A stretch of DNA of 64,000 nt from Candidatus Omnitrophota bacterium (GTDB lineage: Bacteria; Hinthialibacterota; Hinthialibacteria; OLB16), in NCBI GenBank assembly GCA_020632575.1, contig JACKFH010000011.1, positions 62,001 through 126,000 on the forward strand. Direction: 5' to 3'. The position numbers and the translations under genes were made by a program. Below, one piece after another: positions 43,983-53,053 of the stretch (position 1 is the first letter of the stretch; each line of letters opens with the position of its first letter). A model generated the notes under the pieces. That model searched no databases. It was not told the origin of the DNA and saw only the letters and a program-made list of their open reading frames with translations.

Positions 43983-45089
43983 GTGAATGAGATCGAAAAA
44001 GTGATCAACCTTGTCCCGCGGATAAAATCATTGAATCACGGTTTCCGTTCGATGCTTGGATCGACTGACTCCTTGACATCGCCCTGCTGGCCAAAAGCCA
44101 TCTATGTAGAACTTGCTTACCAATGCAATTTGCATTGTGCAATGTGTCCACGAGATTTCGACACGACTCCTCAGAAAGCAATGCCGAGAGCGGTCTTTCT
44201 AAATTCCCTCCCAGCCCTGCAAAAAATAGAGTCGGTCGTGTTCGCGGGGTGGGGGGAAACTCTCATGTCACCCTATGCCCCCGAATGGTTGGAGGCGGTT
44301 TCGACAAGGGATTATCAGACTGCCCTCGTAACAAATGGACTACTATTGGACGGAGAAATGGCGGAAAAGCTTGCGAGTGCGCCTCCCTTCACGCTGAACG
44401 TGTCTATCGACGCGGGTACTCGGGAAACCTACGCCAAAGTGAGAGGAAGGGACCGATTCGAACAGGCCGTCGATAATTTGACAGAGTTCATGAAGAGAAG
44501 GAATCGTCACCACTCGCGCACTGGCGTGGAATGGATTTATGTGATGATGAAATCCAATTTCAGAGAACTTCCGCGTGCGGTCGCCCTTGCTCGCCGATCC
44601 GGAGTGGACAAATTCACGGCAAAACATCTTGAACTGGCCGCAACTCGCCAATTCATGGATGAGGCCATTTGGAACTACCCGACATCACCCGACTTGGCCC
44701 CCGAACTTGCCGAGGAGATGGCAGCCATTGAGGACGAGTGTCGGCGAATCGCAGAGGGTAAGTTGATTCTCAATTTTCATCCATTGATCCATACGGACGA
44801 GTATTGGGGGAAATCCGGTCCAGTTTTCAAAATGTTTCTATCACATGAAGGCAACGTGACCGCGTGCAGCCTCATCAGCCCAAATAACCACCGTCCATTC
44901 TCCGATCCGGGGTTCGATCGAAATTGGATCTTGGGAAATGTCCTCGAGAAACCACTGGAACAGATCATTGAGTCTGAGGTCTATCGAGATTTCCAGAACG
45001 AGTGGTTGTCCCAGACTGTGCCGCCCCCTTGTCGAGGATGCCCATTTTCCTTGCGGCTTGGAGAGGATGGCCTTTGTCACGCTCTGTAA
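43983..45089 (+). CDS. Radical SAM/SPASM-domain protein (first of a pair)
   Basis: 368 residues from GTG 43983. The radical SAM cluster motif is AYQCNLHCAMC (C-x3-C-x2-C), followed by AGWGETLMS and a TIM-barrel fold (LVTNGLLLD, LNVSIDAGTRETYAKVRG). The C-terminal SPASM-like region has ACSLISP and PPPCRGCPFS. Such enzymes bind additional Fe-S clusters and modify peptides or proteins, or act on small molecules. A second, related enzyme starts 37 bases downstream. No small precursor-peptide gene was found between or beside them. Confidence 0.9.
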   Translation: MNEIEKVINLVPRIKSLNHGFRSMLGSTDSLTSPCWPKAIYVELAYQCNLHCAMCPRDFDTTPQKAMPRAVFLNSLPALQKIESVVFAGWGETLMSPYAPEWLEAVSTRDYQTALVTNGLLLDGEMAEKLASAPPFTLNVSIDAGTRETYAKVRGRDRFEQAVDNLTEFMKRRNRHHSRTGVEWIYVMMKSNFRELPRAVALARRSGVDKFTAKHLELAATRQFMDEAIWNYPTSPDLAPELAEEMAAIEDECRRIAEGKLILNFHPLIHTDEYWGKSGPVFKMFLSHEGNVTACSLISPNNHRPFSDPGFDRNWILGNVLEKPLEQIIESEVYRDFQNEWLSQTVPPPCRGCPFSLRLGEDGLCHAL

Positions 45090-45125
45090 TGTACCGAGAC
45101 TCAATCTGAAAGGACGACATAAGAG

Positions 45126-46325
45126 ATGCTTCTTGGGTGGAACCGAATAACTCCGAATATTCGTAAATCGGTGTTGGAAGGACTTCGAACGGGGCGCCCT
45201 CAAGGAGGACCTTATCATATCGAATTGAACTGGACGGATCGGTGTAACGTTGAGTGTTTCTTTTGCAACAATCTCGAAAAGAACCGTGCAGGTCTTGAAC
45301 TTAATCCCAAGGTGGTGGAGAGAGTCATTCGCGAGGGACGATCGAAAGGTCTCCAATCCGTTCGTCTCTCGGGAGGTGGTGAACCGCTCTTTCACTCACA
45401 CCTCAAGGAACTTCTGGATATCCTTAAGCTTCACAAAGTTCGAATAGAGAATCTTACAACCAATGGTCTTTGCCTGACTCGAGCGAACTGCCAAAGCCTG
45501 ATTGAGGCGGGGCTCGATGAAATCATTTTCAGTTTGAATTACGCCGACCGATATTCTTACGCCGAGGGGATGCGAACTCGACCCGAGAACTTCGAGCGGT
45601 CGATTCAAGGTGTCCAAACTCTGTTCGATACGGCGGCGGGCATGCAAGAGCCACTCCCGGTTTTGATTGTTGCCTTTTCCATTTGCCGGCAAACCCGCAA
45701 GGACATACCGCGAATGTACGAAATCGGACTTCGACTGAATGCAGACCGAATCGCCTTTCGAAATTTGCACGGGATCGCCCAAAGCCAGGATTTGACGAAC
45801 TCGGATATGGAATGGCTCCTTTTGGATCTTGGTCGATTGATCGATCAGGAGAATGACCTGAGTCGGTTAGAGTTCCGATTTTCGAATCCCGTCCTGCAGG
45901 ATTATTGCATGGAGAAGATCGCGCCTCGGATCGATAAATCTCATGTCAACGCGGAAGTGGGGTCAGTCAGGCACTGCTCCGTCCCTTGGTACAGTTTGGG
46001 GATACGGGGGAACGGAGACGTATACCCATGCTGCAATCTCCTTCTTGACGGGCCATTCCCTCCCCTCGGCAATGTCAACTGTCAGTCCCTGGAGGAAATC
46101 TGGGGAGGGGAACCTTTCCGACGGTTTCGCCAGGAAATGGAATCGGTGGCGCTCCTCGTGAACACTGAATCGACTTTAGCCGATAGAATCGGGATTCTGC
46201 CGCCGGTTTGCTCAACGCCTCACGCTTGTTTCCTTTGCGATCACCTTTCGGATGATGATTTCTACGAGGAGGCCCTACGCATACGACGGAAAAGGCGAAG
46301 TGTCTGGGCCCGCTTGTGGAGTTAA
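45126..46325 (+). CDS. Radical SAM/SPASM-domain protein (second of a pair)
   Basis: 399 residues. Cluster motif DRCNVECFFC (C-x3-C-x2-C), then RLSGGGEPLFHSHLKELLD and NLTTNGLCLT. The C-terminal SPASM module has GDVYPCCNLL and a final Cys pair in HACFLCDHL. It is similar in layout to its upstream neighbour but only distantly alike in sequence, suggesting two steps of one pathway and not a recent duplication. Substrate unknown. Confidence 0.9.
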   Translation: MLLGWNRITPNIRKSVLEGLRTGRPQGGPYHIELNWTDRCNVECFFCNNLEKNRAGLELNPKVVERVIREGRSKGLQSVRLSGGGEPLFHSHLKELLDILKLHKVRIENLTTNGLCLTRANCQSLIEAGLDEIIFSLNYADRYSYAEGMRTRPENFERSIQGVQTLFDTAAGMQEPLPVLIVAFSICRQTRKDIPRMYEIGLRLNADRIAFRNLHGIAQSQDLTNSDMEWLLLDLGRLIDQENDLSRLEFRFSNPVLQDYCMEKIAPRIDKSHVNAEVGSVRHCSVPWYSLGIRGNGDVYPCCNLLLDGPFPPLGNVNCQSLEEIWGGEPFRRFRQEMESVALLVNTESTLADRIGILPPVCSTPHACFLCDHLSDDDFYEEALRIRRKRRSVWARLWS

Positions 46326-46430
46326 TTCCTATTCCCGGGCTGCTTGAATGCCCTTTCTCCTCATGGCACAATCCGCGCCTGTTTTTCGTGAACCGCCGTA
46401 TCAATCCACTTCCAACTAGGAGTTTATAAA

Positions 46431-47657
46431 ATGTCCGCTGTTCTTGAAGGCAAAGTTTTGGTCGCTCAGGGGGGCGGCCCAACCGCTGTGATCAATCAAT
46501 CGTTGGTCGGGGCTGTGCTGGAGTCGAGAAAATTCCCCCAAGTGACCCGTGTTTATGGCGCCCTGCATGGAGTCAATGGAATCGTCAACGAAGATTTTCT
46601 CGATCTGACCGAGGAAACGACCCACAACTTGGAGGCGGTCGCGGTGACCCCGTCCTCCGGGATGTGTTCCACTCGGGACAAACCCGATATCGCCTACTGC
46701 AAAGAGATCTTTAAAGTTTGTCAGGCGCATGATGTTCGGTATTTCTTCTATATCGGCGGAAACGATTCCGCCGACACCTGCCGGATTGTCAACCAGGAAT
46801 CGGAGAAGGCCGGTTACGAACTCCGGGTGATCCACATTCCGAAGACGATCGACAACGATCTCAAGGTGACCGACCACTGCCCCGGGTTTGGCTCCGCCGC
46901 GAAGTTCGTGGCTCAGGCTTTCGCGGGGGCGAACTTGGATAACCGGGCCCTTCCCGGCGTTTACATCGGGATCGTCATGGGGCGTCATGCCGGCTTCCTC
47001 ACCGCCGCGAGTTGTCTGGCAAGGCAATACCCGGATGACGGTCCGCACCTCATCTACCTTCCGGAGCGCCCATTCAAAAAGACCGATTTCCTCAAGGATG
47101 TGAAGAAGAACTTTGATAAATACGGCCGCTGCATCATCGCGGCGTCGGAGGGAATCGTCGATGCCAAGGGTGTGCCGATCGTTTCTCAATTCACCGGCGG
47201 TGAGAAGGATTCGCACGGCAATGTTCAGTTGTCCGGAACCGGCGCCCTGGGGGACCTGCTCGCCTCATTTATCAAAGAAGGCACCAGCATCAAGCGGGTT
47301 CGGGCCGACACCTTTGGTTATCTCCAGAGGAGTTTCCTGGGGTGTGTCAGCGAAGTCGACCAATTCGAGGCTCGAGAGGTGGGCGAAAAGGCCGCTCAGT
47401 TCGCGATTTGGCACAACATGGACGGCTCGGTGGCGATTCGCCGCATTGGAGACTACGCGGTCGAATATTTCCTGGCCAAACTTTCGGATGTGGCCCGTCA
47501 TTCCACCGAGATGCCCAACAAGTTCATCAACAAAGAGGGCAACTATGTGACCGAAGCCTTCAAGAACTATGTCCGTCCCTTGGTCGGTGACATGCCGGTG
47601 GTTCGTCGCATCGCGGCGCCGAAGGTGAAGAAGGTCCTGAACAACAAGAAAAAATAA
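46431..47657 (+). CDS. pfp: PPi-type 6-phosphofructokinase
   Basis: 408 residues. The N-terminus AQGGGPTAVINQSLVGAV is followed by FYIGGNDSADTCRIV and HIPKTIDNDL. The GGND version and the Lys before TIDND are associated with use of pyrophosphate instead of ATP. VTDHCPGFGSAAKFVAQA and GRHAGFLTAAS follow. It reversibly converts fructose 6-phosphate to fructose 1,6-bisphosphate in glycolysis. AGGAG precedes the ATG and a terminator follows the stop, so it is monocistronic. Confidence 0.92.
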   Translation: MSAVLEGKVLVAQGGGPTAVINQSLVGAVLESRKFPQVTRVYGALHGVNGIVNEDFLDLTEETTHNLEAVAVTPSSGMCSTRDKPDIAYCKEIFKVCQAHDVRYFFYIGGNDSADTCRIVNQESEKAGYELRVIHIPKTIDNDLKVTDHCPGFGSAAKFVAQAFAGANLDNRALPGVYIGIVMGRHAGFLTAASCLARQYPDDGPHLIYLPERPFKKTDFLKDVKKNFDKYGRCIIAASEGIVDAKGVPIVSQFTGGEKDSHGNVQLSGTGALGDLLASFIKEGTSIKRVRADTFGYLQRSFLGCVSEVDQFEAREVGEKAAQFAIWHNMDGSVAIRRIGDYAVEYFLAKLSDVARHSTEMPNKFINKEGNYVTEAFKNYVRPLVGDMPVVRRIAAPKVKKVLNNKKK

Positions 47658-47670
47658 CCCTTGGATCAAG

Positions 47671-47706
47671 GGGAACCGCTTCCCGCTGGGGGAGCGGTTT
47701 CTCTTG
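47671..47706 (+). terminator. Terminator of the phosphofructokinase gene
   Basis: AACCGCT (47674-47680) pairs with AGCGGTT (47693-47699), with partial further pairing inside, followed by TTCTCTT. It lies 16 bases after the stop codon. Confidence 0.7.
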
Positions 47707-47745
47707 ACCTTAGCGTGGACTGAGATAGACTTGACTTTCCACCGA

Positions 47746-47822
47746 GCGGGAGTAGCTCAGTTGGCTAGAGCATCAGCCTTCCAAGCTGAGGGTCGCGGGT
47801 TCGAGCCCCGTCTCCCGCTCCA
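47746..47822 (+). tRNA. tRNA-Gly (TCC)
   Basis: 77 nt with encoded CCA. Acceptor GCGGGAG/CTCCCGC, D-arm GCTC/GAGC, anticodon stem TCAGC/GCTGA around CTTCCAA (anticodon TCC) and T-arm GCGGG-TTCGAGC-CCCGT are all consistent. Confidence 0.97.
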
Positions 47823-47912
47823 TTTAACCCACGTAATTCCTTTTGCCCAACACGAATCCCCATTTCCCCCTGCTAATGCTGCCTTCACAATGCTCTTATC
47901 GAATTTCGGGAA

Positions 47913-49124
47913 TTACCGCTCGCGCTCTTCGTAGTCTTTCCATCGCTCGACGGATTGAGGAAGAGTCGCCTCCCTTAAGAGATTCAGATAGCGGAGGTTG
48001 TAGCCCTCGTAAGGAAGGCCGAGAGTGTAATCGTCACCGTCGGGGCTGTCGTCCTGCGCGGTGGGCGGGGCGGGAGAGGTCGGTTCGATCTGGGTGTCTT
48101 CGTGCCATTCGTTCCAGGAGGTGATGAAGAGAAGATCGCCCGCCGAGGGATCGGTGCGCTCGAGAGCGGCGCCGAGGAGGGCTTGGAAGAGCGTCCCAAA
48201 TTCGCTGGTCTCGGTGATTTTCCGTGAGACTGGATCGTGACCCGCGCGCACTCCTTTGTCATTGAATCCCGGAGTGATCGAGGGGATATAAACGGCCCCC
48301 GCTTGGTCGGCCATACTCTTCCACTGGTTTTGACGGGCGTTGTACTGATCGACAGCGGATTGGCCTGCGTAACCGGATGCACCCATGCTGCCGTAGACAT
48401 CGTACTCGTTGATGGCGTCGAGGAGGGCGATGTCGCCGGGTTGAGAGGGGGCGCCCCCGAAGACTTGGTCGCCGATGATGTATAGATCGAACCCTTTGGA
48501 GTTCGCGGCGTTCCGGAGAGTTTGGACCGCGTCCTCGAGATCCCCCATCGAGGAGAGGACCCGGGTGAGGTAAACGTACAGGACAGGTCGGCCATCGATT
48601 TTGAAATACTCCGGCTGGTTGAAATAGTGGTCGGCCATGTACTCGATATCCGATTGGAGGTTCGAGTAGTTGGTGAAATTCGAGGTCCGACCGGTGGTTT
48701 CATAGAGGAGCGCGATTTTGATGTCGCCCAAGTCCGGGTGTCCGAGGATGTGGTCTCGAAGTGTGACATCCTCCCGCGATCCGGGTCCCCACCAACTCGC
48801 TATCCACAAATCAATGCCGGCATAGCGGCACCAGTCCGCGTGTTGGCGAATGGTCTCCGAATCGCGATCGTTGTATTCCCCGAGGACGGGGAGTTGAGGG
48901 GGAACGAGGTGTTCCCTCAAGTATTGACGGCCATGAAAATCGCTGGCGTACCAGGGGTAGTAGAAGACGCCGACGGTGGGGGCGGCGGAGAGTGGGTGAT
49001 GGACCAGCGCGACGCCAAGGAGGGTGAGGAAAACGGCAAGGGTTCCGGCGTCGATTCTGGATTCCCGCCTTCGCGGGAATGACGAGGGGAGGCGCGGAAA
49101 CGATAGGGGGCGGAGGTGGTTCAT
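47913..49124 (-). CDS. Exported GH99-like glycoside hydrolase
   Basis: 403 residues. The core matches GH99/GH71-type enzymes: TVGVFYYPWYASDF at the barrel start, GIDLWIASWWGPGS, and the catalytic segment LLFITSWNEWHEDTQIEP, where the two glutamates three apart in NEWHE correspond to the known catalytic pair. These cleave alpha-mannosides or related glycans. The start (ATG 49124, GGGAG before it) is well supported. The n-region of its signal peptide (SFPRRRESRID) is encoded by a REP-like inverted repeat also found in repeat R. Confidence 0.83.
   Translation of the reverse strand: MNHLRPLSFPRLPSSFPRRRESRIDAGTLAVFLTLLGVALVHHPLSAAPTVGVFYYPWYASDFHGRQYLREHLVPPQLPVLGEYNDRDSETIRQHADWCRYAGIDLWIASWWGPGSREDVTLRDHILGHPDLGDIKIALLYETTGRTSNFTNYSNLQSDIEYMADHYFNQPEYFKIDGRPVLYVYLTRVLSSMGDLEDAVQTLRNAANSKGFDLYIIGDQVFGGAPSQPGDIALLDAINEYDVYGSMGASGYAGQSAVDQYNARQNQWKSMADQAGAVYIPSITPGFNDKGVRAGHDPVSRKITETSEFGTLFQALLGAALERTDPSAGDLLFITSWNEWHEDTQIEPTSPAPPTAQDDSPDGDDYTLGLPYEGYNLRYLNLLREATLPQSVERWKDYEERER
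49057..49083. repeat. Single REP-like arm inside a signal-peptide coding region
   Basis: A 27-base sequence with internal palindrome ATTCCCG/CGGGAAT, closely matching one arm of the inverted repeat in R (10680-10749). It is translated in the GH99-like gene as FPRRRESR. Confidence 0.8.
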
Positions 49125-49142
49125 TGAGTTATTCTCCCAGAC

Positions 49143-50138
49143 TTAGAATGAATTGTCGCCATCGATCAGGCCGCCGAGACCGCCGAGGACCGAGCCCTCG
49201 CCCTTGTCTCTCCGGGTGGCCATAAGCATTCGACCGGCCAGGCGCGAGAAGGGGAGCGACTGCAGCCAGACCTTGCCGGGGCCGCGGAGGATGGCGAAGA
49301 AGAGACCCTCGCCGCCGAAGAGCATTGTCTTAATGCCGCCCGCCTGTTGGATGTCCATGTCCACGGAACCCTCGTAGGCAACCACACATCCGGTGTCGAC
49401 ATGGAGGGTTTCACCCGGTCCCAATTGGCGTTCGACGATCGTTCCCCCGGCGTGCATGAAGACCAAGCCATCTCCCTCCAGTTTCTGCATGATAAAACCC
49501 TCGCCGCCGAAGAGACCTGTGAGGATCTTTCGTTGGAACTCGATGCCGATGGAAACGCCGCGAGCCGCGCAAAGGAAACTATCCTTTTGACAAACCAACT
49601 TCCCGTTCACGGTTTGCAGGTTGACCGGGATGACATTCCCCGGGTAAGGCGCGGCGAAAGCCACATGGGCTTTGCCGGTTCCGGTGTGTTGAAAGACCGT
49701 GGTGAAGAGGGATTCGGAGGTCAGCAACCTCTTCCCCGCCCCGAGTAGTTTCCCCATGAAACTCCCCTCATCCTTTCCGGAGCCATCGCCGAAGACGCTG
49801 TCCATCTCGATCGAGGGGTCCTTGTACATCATCGCTCCCGCCTCTGCGATGGCGCATTCGCCGGGGTCGAGTTCGATTTCCACGAATTGCATCTCATGAC
49901 CGCGGATTTCGAAGTCGATGACATCGGCGCGTTGATTGGGGGCCGGGGGAGGGGCGGCGACCGCGACCGCCGAAGCCTGCTTGAACTCAATCACCTCCGG
50001 GATCGGTTTCCATTCGGTGAATCCCTCTGTCCAAGCGAACCCATTGGGGTTCAGCCGCGCTTCCTCGGAGGCGCGCTGGAGATCGTAGGGGCCCATCTGC
50101 TGGCCGCCGTAACTCAGATACCATTGGTTCATGTTCAT
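49143..50138 (-). CDS. GYF_2 and AIM24/TIGR00266-domain protein
   Basis: 331 residues. Residues 1-50 form a GYF_2 (DUF4339) domain (WYLSYGGQQMGPYDL, then GFTEWKPIPEV). From ~80 to the end is the AIM24 (TIGR00266) beta-domain with HEMQFVEIELDPGECAIAEAG and GDGLVFMHAGGTIVER. The family binds unknown ligands; bacterial members are of unknown role. The ATG at 50138 or 50132 starts it, 60 bases after the DUF533 gene on the same strand, so the two may be co-expressed. Confidence 0.87.
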   Translation of the reverse strand: MNMNQWYLSYGGQQMGPYDLQRASEEARLNPNGFAWTEGFTEWKPIPEVIEFKQASAVAVAAPPPAPNQRADVIDFEIRGHEMQFVEIELDPGECAIAEAGAMMYKDPSIEMDSVFGDGSGKDEGSFMGKLLGAGKRLLTSESLFTTVFQHTGTGKAHVAFAAPYPGNVIPVNLQTVNGKLVCQKDSFLCAARGVSIGIEFQRKILTGLFGGEGFIMQKLEGDGLVFMHAGGTIVERQLGPGETLHVDTGCVVAYEGSVDMDIQQAGGIKTMLFGGEGLFFAILRGPGKVWLQSLPFSRLAGRMLMATRRDKGEGSVLGGLGGLIDGDNSF

Positions 50139-50198
50139 AACCTTTCTTGTTTCGATGGTAGATTCGATTCGTGACCCGGCAACTCATATAAGTCGGTG

Positions 50199-50894
50199 TC
50201 AATCGATGACATCCTTTGGTGGCGAATCCAGCGACACCTCGAATTGGTCGCACCATTTTTGGACTGTCATAGGGCTCAGATCAAGACGTTGCGCAAGGGC
50301 TTTGAGGTAGGCTTTCTCCGCTTCCGTGTCCACCTCAACGGCTAATAGAGAGGCGACATAAACCTCTTCGGCTTGTTGGGGGCTTCTCACCTCGCGGGCG
50401 ATGTCCGCCAAGCCTTTGGGGTGGTCGAGTTCCTCGGCGATCAGGGACATTTCCTGCTCGGAAAGCCCCGCCTCTCGGGCTTTCTGAAGAATCCCCTCCC
50501 GCTCCTCGGAATCGATCGTGTAGTCGGCGTTCGCGGCGGCGATCATGGCCCGCAAGATCAACAAGGCCTCGCTTTCCCGAGCCTCCTGTTCCGTATCGGG
50601 GGGAGGAGGGGGCGTCGTCGCTCCTGGAGGAGGCGGTGGCGACATGGCTGGCGGTGGCGGCGGAGAGGCGCCGGTCGAACCCGGGGCCGATGGACGAAAC
50701 GAACCACCCGATTTTTGTTGGTAGTGATCGTAGGCCGCGAAAGCGAGACCCAAGAGGCCCATCCCGACCATCGCCTTGTCACCCCCCAGGATGCCGCCCT
50801 TAGACCGTTTTTTCGAGCGCTTCTTCTTTCTTCCAAAACCCTCGCCCAATGCGCTATTAAGCAGCCCCCCAATGAGTCGCTCGGGATCGATCAT
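50199..50894 (-). CDS. DUF533 (YebE-like, TerB-fold) protein
   Basis: 231 residues from ATG 50894, with AGGAGAGGG upstream. The N-terminal DPERLIGGLLNSALG, a Lys/Arg cluster and one hydrophobic segment (MVGMGLLGLAFAAYDHY) are followed by a Pro-rich linker of PPPPP runs and a C-terminal helical TerB-like domain (LILRAMIAAANADYTIDSEE, then QAEEVYVASLLAVEVDTEAEKAYLKALA). An in-frame extension to 50972 lacks a ribosome-binding site. Function unknown. Confidence 0.88.
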   Translation of the reverse strand: MIDPERLIGGLLNSALGEGFGRKKKRSKKRSKGGILGGDKAMVGMGLLGLAFAAYDHYQQKSGGSFRPSAPGSTGASPPPPPAMSPPPPPGATTPPPPPDTEQEARESEALLILRAMIAAANADYTIDSEEREGILQKAREAGLSEQEMSLIAEELDHPKGLADIAREVRSPQQAEEVYVASLLAVEVDTEAEKAYLKALAQRLDLSPMTVQKWCDQFEVSLDSPPKDVID

Positions 50895-51252
50895 AAACCC
50901 TCTCCTTTTCACTCGGTCGGGATCGCGCGCGCGGTCCTCGCGGTCCTCTTTAGATTCTTGAGAACGGATCAACTTCGGTCAAGGTCTCCGCTGGCGGCCC
51001 TTCTCATAGGCAAATCCTCTGTATCTTTCCCTCTTTTCTCCCTCTTGGAAAAAGGGTTGAATCCACGCTTTCATGCTGACATGATTGACCTGGATCGAGC
51101 AGGATTTGGCTGGATTAGCGCTAAGCCGATGGCCTGCCGGATCGTCAGGTTCACGGGATTTACTCCACTGCATGGAAAACCGGCTCGCCCGTTGAACTTA
51201 AAACCCGACTGAATGTCGACACAAGTTTTATAGAGAAGGGAAACTCCATCTC

Positions 51253-52953
51253 ATGAAGAGAAGCGCCCAGATTCTGTCCGCGATCCTTATTCTTCTACTC
51301 ACGCCCGCTTTCGGGCAAGGACTGACCCCCAATCCCTCCGATGTCAACGGCGACGGATATGTGGGGGCGGAGGATCTTTTTCAGATTGTCGGGAACTGGG
51401 CATCCGGGGAGCGGAGGGCCTCCTCGGTGAATCTTCCCGGTCTCGAACCCGGCACGCGCCCCCTCAAACTAGTCCGGGTTCCCTCGGGAACCTTTTTCAT
51501 GGGCGCGGCCGAGTCGGAAACCGGATCTCAGGTCTTCGAGCGACCGGTTCACCGAGTAAACATCGACCGAGACATCTACATCACGGAAACGGAAATCACA
51601 CAGGGACAGTGGGAGGCGGTGATGGGCTCGCTGCCCGACTATTCAGGCGACAGGAATCTCGGAGTCGGCCCCAACTACCCGGTCTACTTTGTCTCTTGGA
51701 ACGATTGCCAAGCCTTTGTGGAGGCGCTCAATGGAATGGGGCTGGGAACTTTCCGTCTGCCGAGCGAGGCGGAGTGGGAATACTGCTGCCGGGCGGGAAC
51801 CCGGACCCGTTTCTATTTTGGCGACTCTCTGGGATGCGACGATGTCGGTGCGGAATGCGAGGCTGGAACGCTGCCTGGGGTGCGATCGGATTATATGTGG
51901 TGGGTTGGGAATTCCGACCTGAGTCGAGGCGGCCCGAATTTTGGGGTCAAACCGGTCGGACAAAAAATTGCAAATGGCTTTGGATTGTATGACATGCATG
52001 GGAACGTCTTGGAATGGTGCCAGGACTGGGCCACTGGAAACTATGTCGGAGCGCCATTCGATGGGTCCCCGTGGGAAAGCATGGCAAGCGGGCTGCGCCA
52101 GGCTCGAGGCGGGAGTTGGTTGACCGGAGCGTTGGATTGCCGGTCCGCTCATAGGAAAGGACTGTCCCCGACCTCCTCGGAGGGCGATCTCGGTTTCCGA
52201 GTGGTTCGATTGTACAAGGAGGGTGAGGAGCCCACCGCCACGCCGACCGCGACCGAGACTCCCACATCCACCGAAACCCCTATCGAGCCGACCGTCACCG
52301 CCACTCCCACCGGGACTCCGACGATTCCGACCGCCACCCCCACGGACACTTCGATGGAACCGACTCAGACCGAAACCGCGTCGGAATCGCCGACCGAAAC
52401 AGCGACAGCGACCTCGATGGATATGACCCCGACGGAGACTCAAGGAGAGCCAACCGCGACCTCGACGCCAACCAACACTCAGGAGTCTCCGACAGAGACG
52501 CCGACATCGACCTCGACAATGGAGGAGCCGACCGCGACAGCGACCGACACGCCCACCTCCACTCCCACCGAGGAACAGGGTGGCGCCACTGTGGGCGGGA
52601 GTTGGAGAATGGATATGCAGGGAGCGCCATTGCCAACTGCGGCGGGGGTTTTCTATATCTGCCCGGGAAGCGGACGTGCGGTTTGTCAATACGTCCCATT
52701 CGCGATTTCGCTCGAACTATCGGTGACCATTTGGGAATGCGATGTGGCTGAAGACGGGACTATCTCCAACGGTGTCATCAAGTCGAACGCCACCGGCGGT
52801 CAAGTGGGAACATTCACCGGGAAGTTCACGGTGAACCAGCCGATACTGGACGCCGACTTTACGGGACAGTGGTCGGTCAGCGGTCATGGGACGGGTTCGA
52901 TCACAGGAGCGCAGTTCTCCGAGACCGTGTCTCAACCCGGGTTGTGCAATTAA
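51253..52953 (+). CDS. Exported FGE-sulfatase-like protein with a dockerin-like motif and Thr/Pro linker
   Basis: 566 residues with signal peptide ILSAILILLLTPAFG. A single Ca-binding dockerin-like loop DVNGDGYVGAEDL follows. Then a formylglycine-generating-enzyme-like (SUMF1) domain, about residues 70-320: RVPSGTFFMGAAESE, TEITQGQWEAVMG, RLPSEAEWEYCCRAG and DMHGNVLEWCQDW. The active-site Cys pair of true FGE is not fully present, so it is probably a non-catalytic member. A ~125-residue TPT/TET-rich linker leads to a small C-terminal beta domain. Likely surface-attached. Confidence 0.82.
   Translation: MKRSAQILSAILILLLTPAFGQGLTPNPSDVNGDGYVGAEDLFQIVGNWASGERRASSVNLPGLEPGTRPLKLVRVPSGTFFMGAAESETGSQVFERPVHRVNIDRDIYITETEITQGQWEAVMGSLPDYSGDRNLGVGPNYPVYFVSWNDCQAFVEALNGMGLGTFRLPSEAEWEYCCRAGTRTRFYFGDSLGCDDVGAECEAGTLPGVRSDYMWWVGNSDLSRGGPNFGVKPVGQKIANGFGLYDMHGNVLEWCQDWATGNYVGAPFDGSPWESMASGLRQARGGSWLTGALDCRSAHRKGLSPTSSEGDLGFRVVRLYKEGEEPTATPTATETPTSTETPIEPTVTATPTGTPTIPTATPTDTSMEPTQTETASESPTETATATSMDMTPTETQGEPTATSTPTNTQESPTETPTSTSTMEEPTATATDTPTSTPTEEQGGATVGGSWRMDMQGAPLPTAAGVFYICPGSGRAVCQYVPFAISLELSVTIWECDVAEDGTISNGVIKSNATGGQVGTFTGKFTVNQPILDADFTGQWSVSGHGTGSITGAQFSETVSQPGLCN
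52220..52580 (+). repeat. Low-complexity Thr/Pro-coding region
   Basis: A degenerate tandem array of ACC/CCG/GAG-type codons encoding TPTATETPT-like units, forming the flexible linker of the FGE-like protein. The sequence is repetitive in codon content but not a strict tandem repeat. Confidence 0.75.
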
Positions 52954-52980
52954 TCCGGTCTCCTGAGAAACGGGACGAAA

Positions 52981-53042
52981 GGAGTGGAGGCTTTACCCCC
53001 CTGTGTCGAGTTTCAGGCCCTGGAGGCTAAAGCCTCCACTCC
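52981..53042. repeat. Large hairpin between converging genes
   Basis: GGAGTGGAGGCTTTA (52981-52995) pairs perfectly with TAAAGCCTCCACTCC (53028-53042) around a 32-base loop. It separates the ends of two converging genes and may act as a bidirectional terminator or be another REP-type element. Confidence 0.75.
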
Positions 53043-53053
53043 TCCGACATTGG

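Noticed and set aside
47704..47934. Short plus-strand open frame with AQLARASAFQAEGRGFEPR
   Set aside because: It is a translation through tRNA-Gly.
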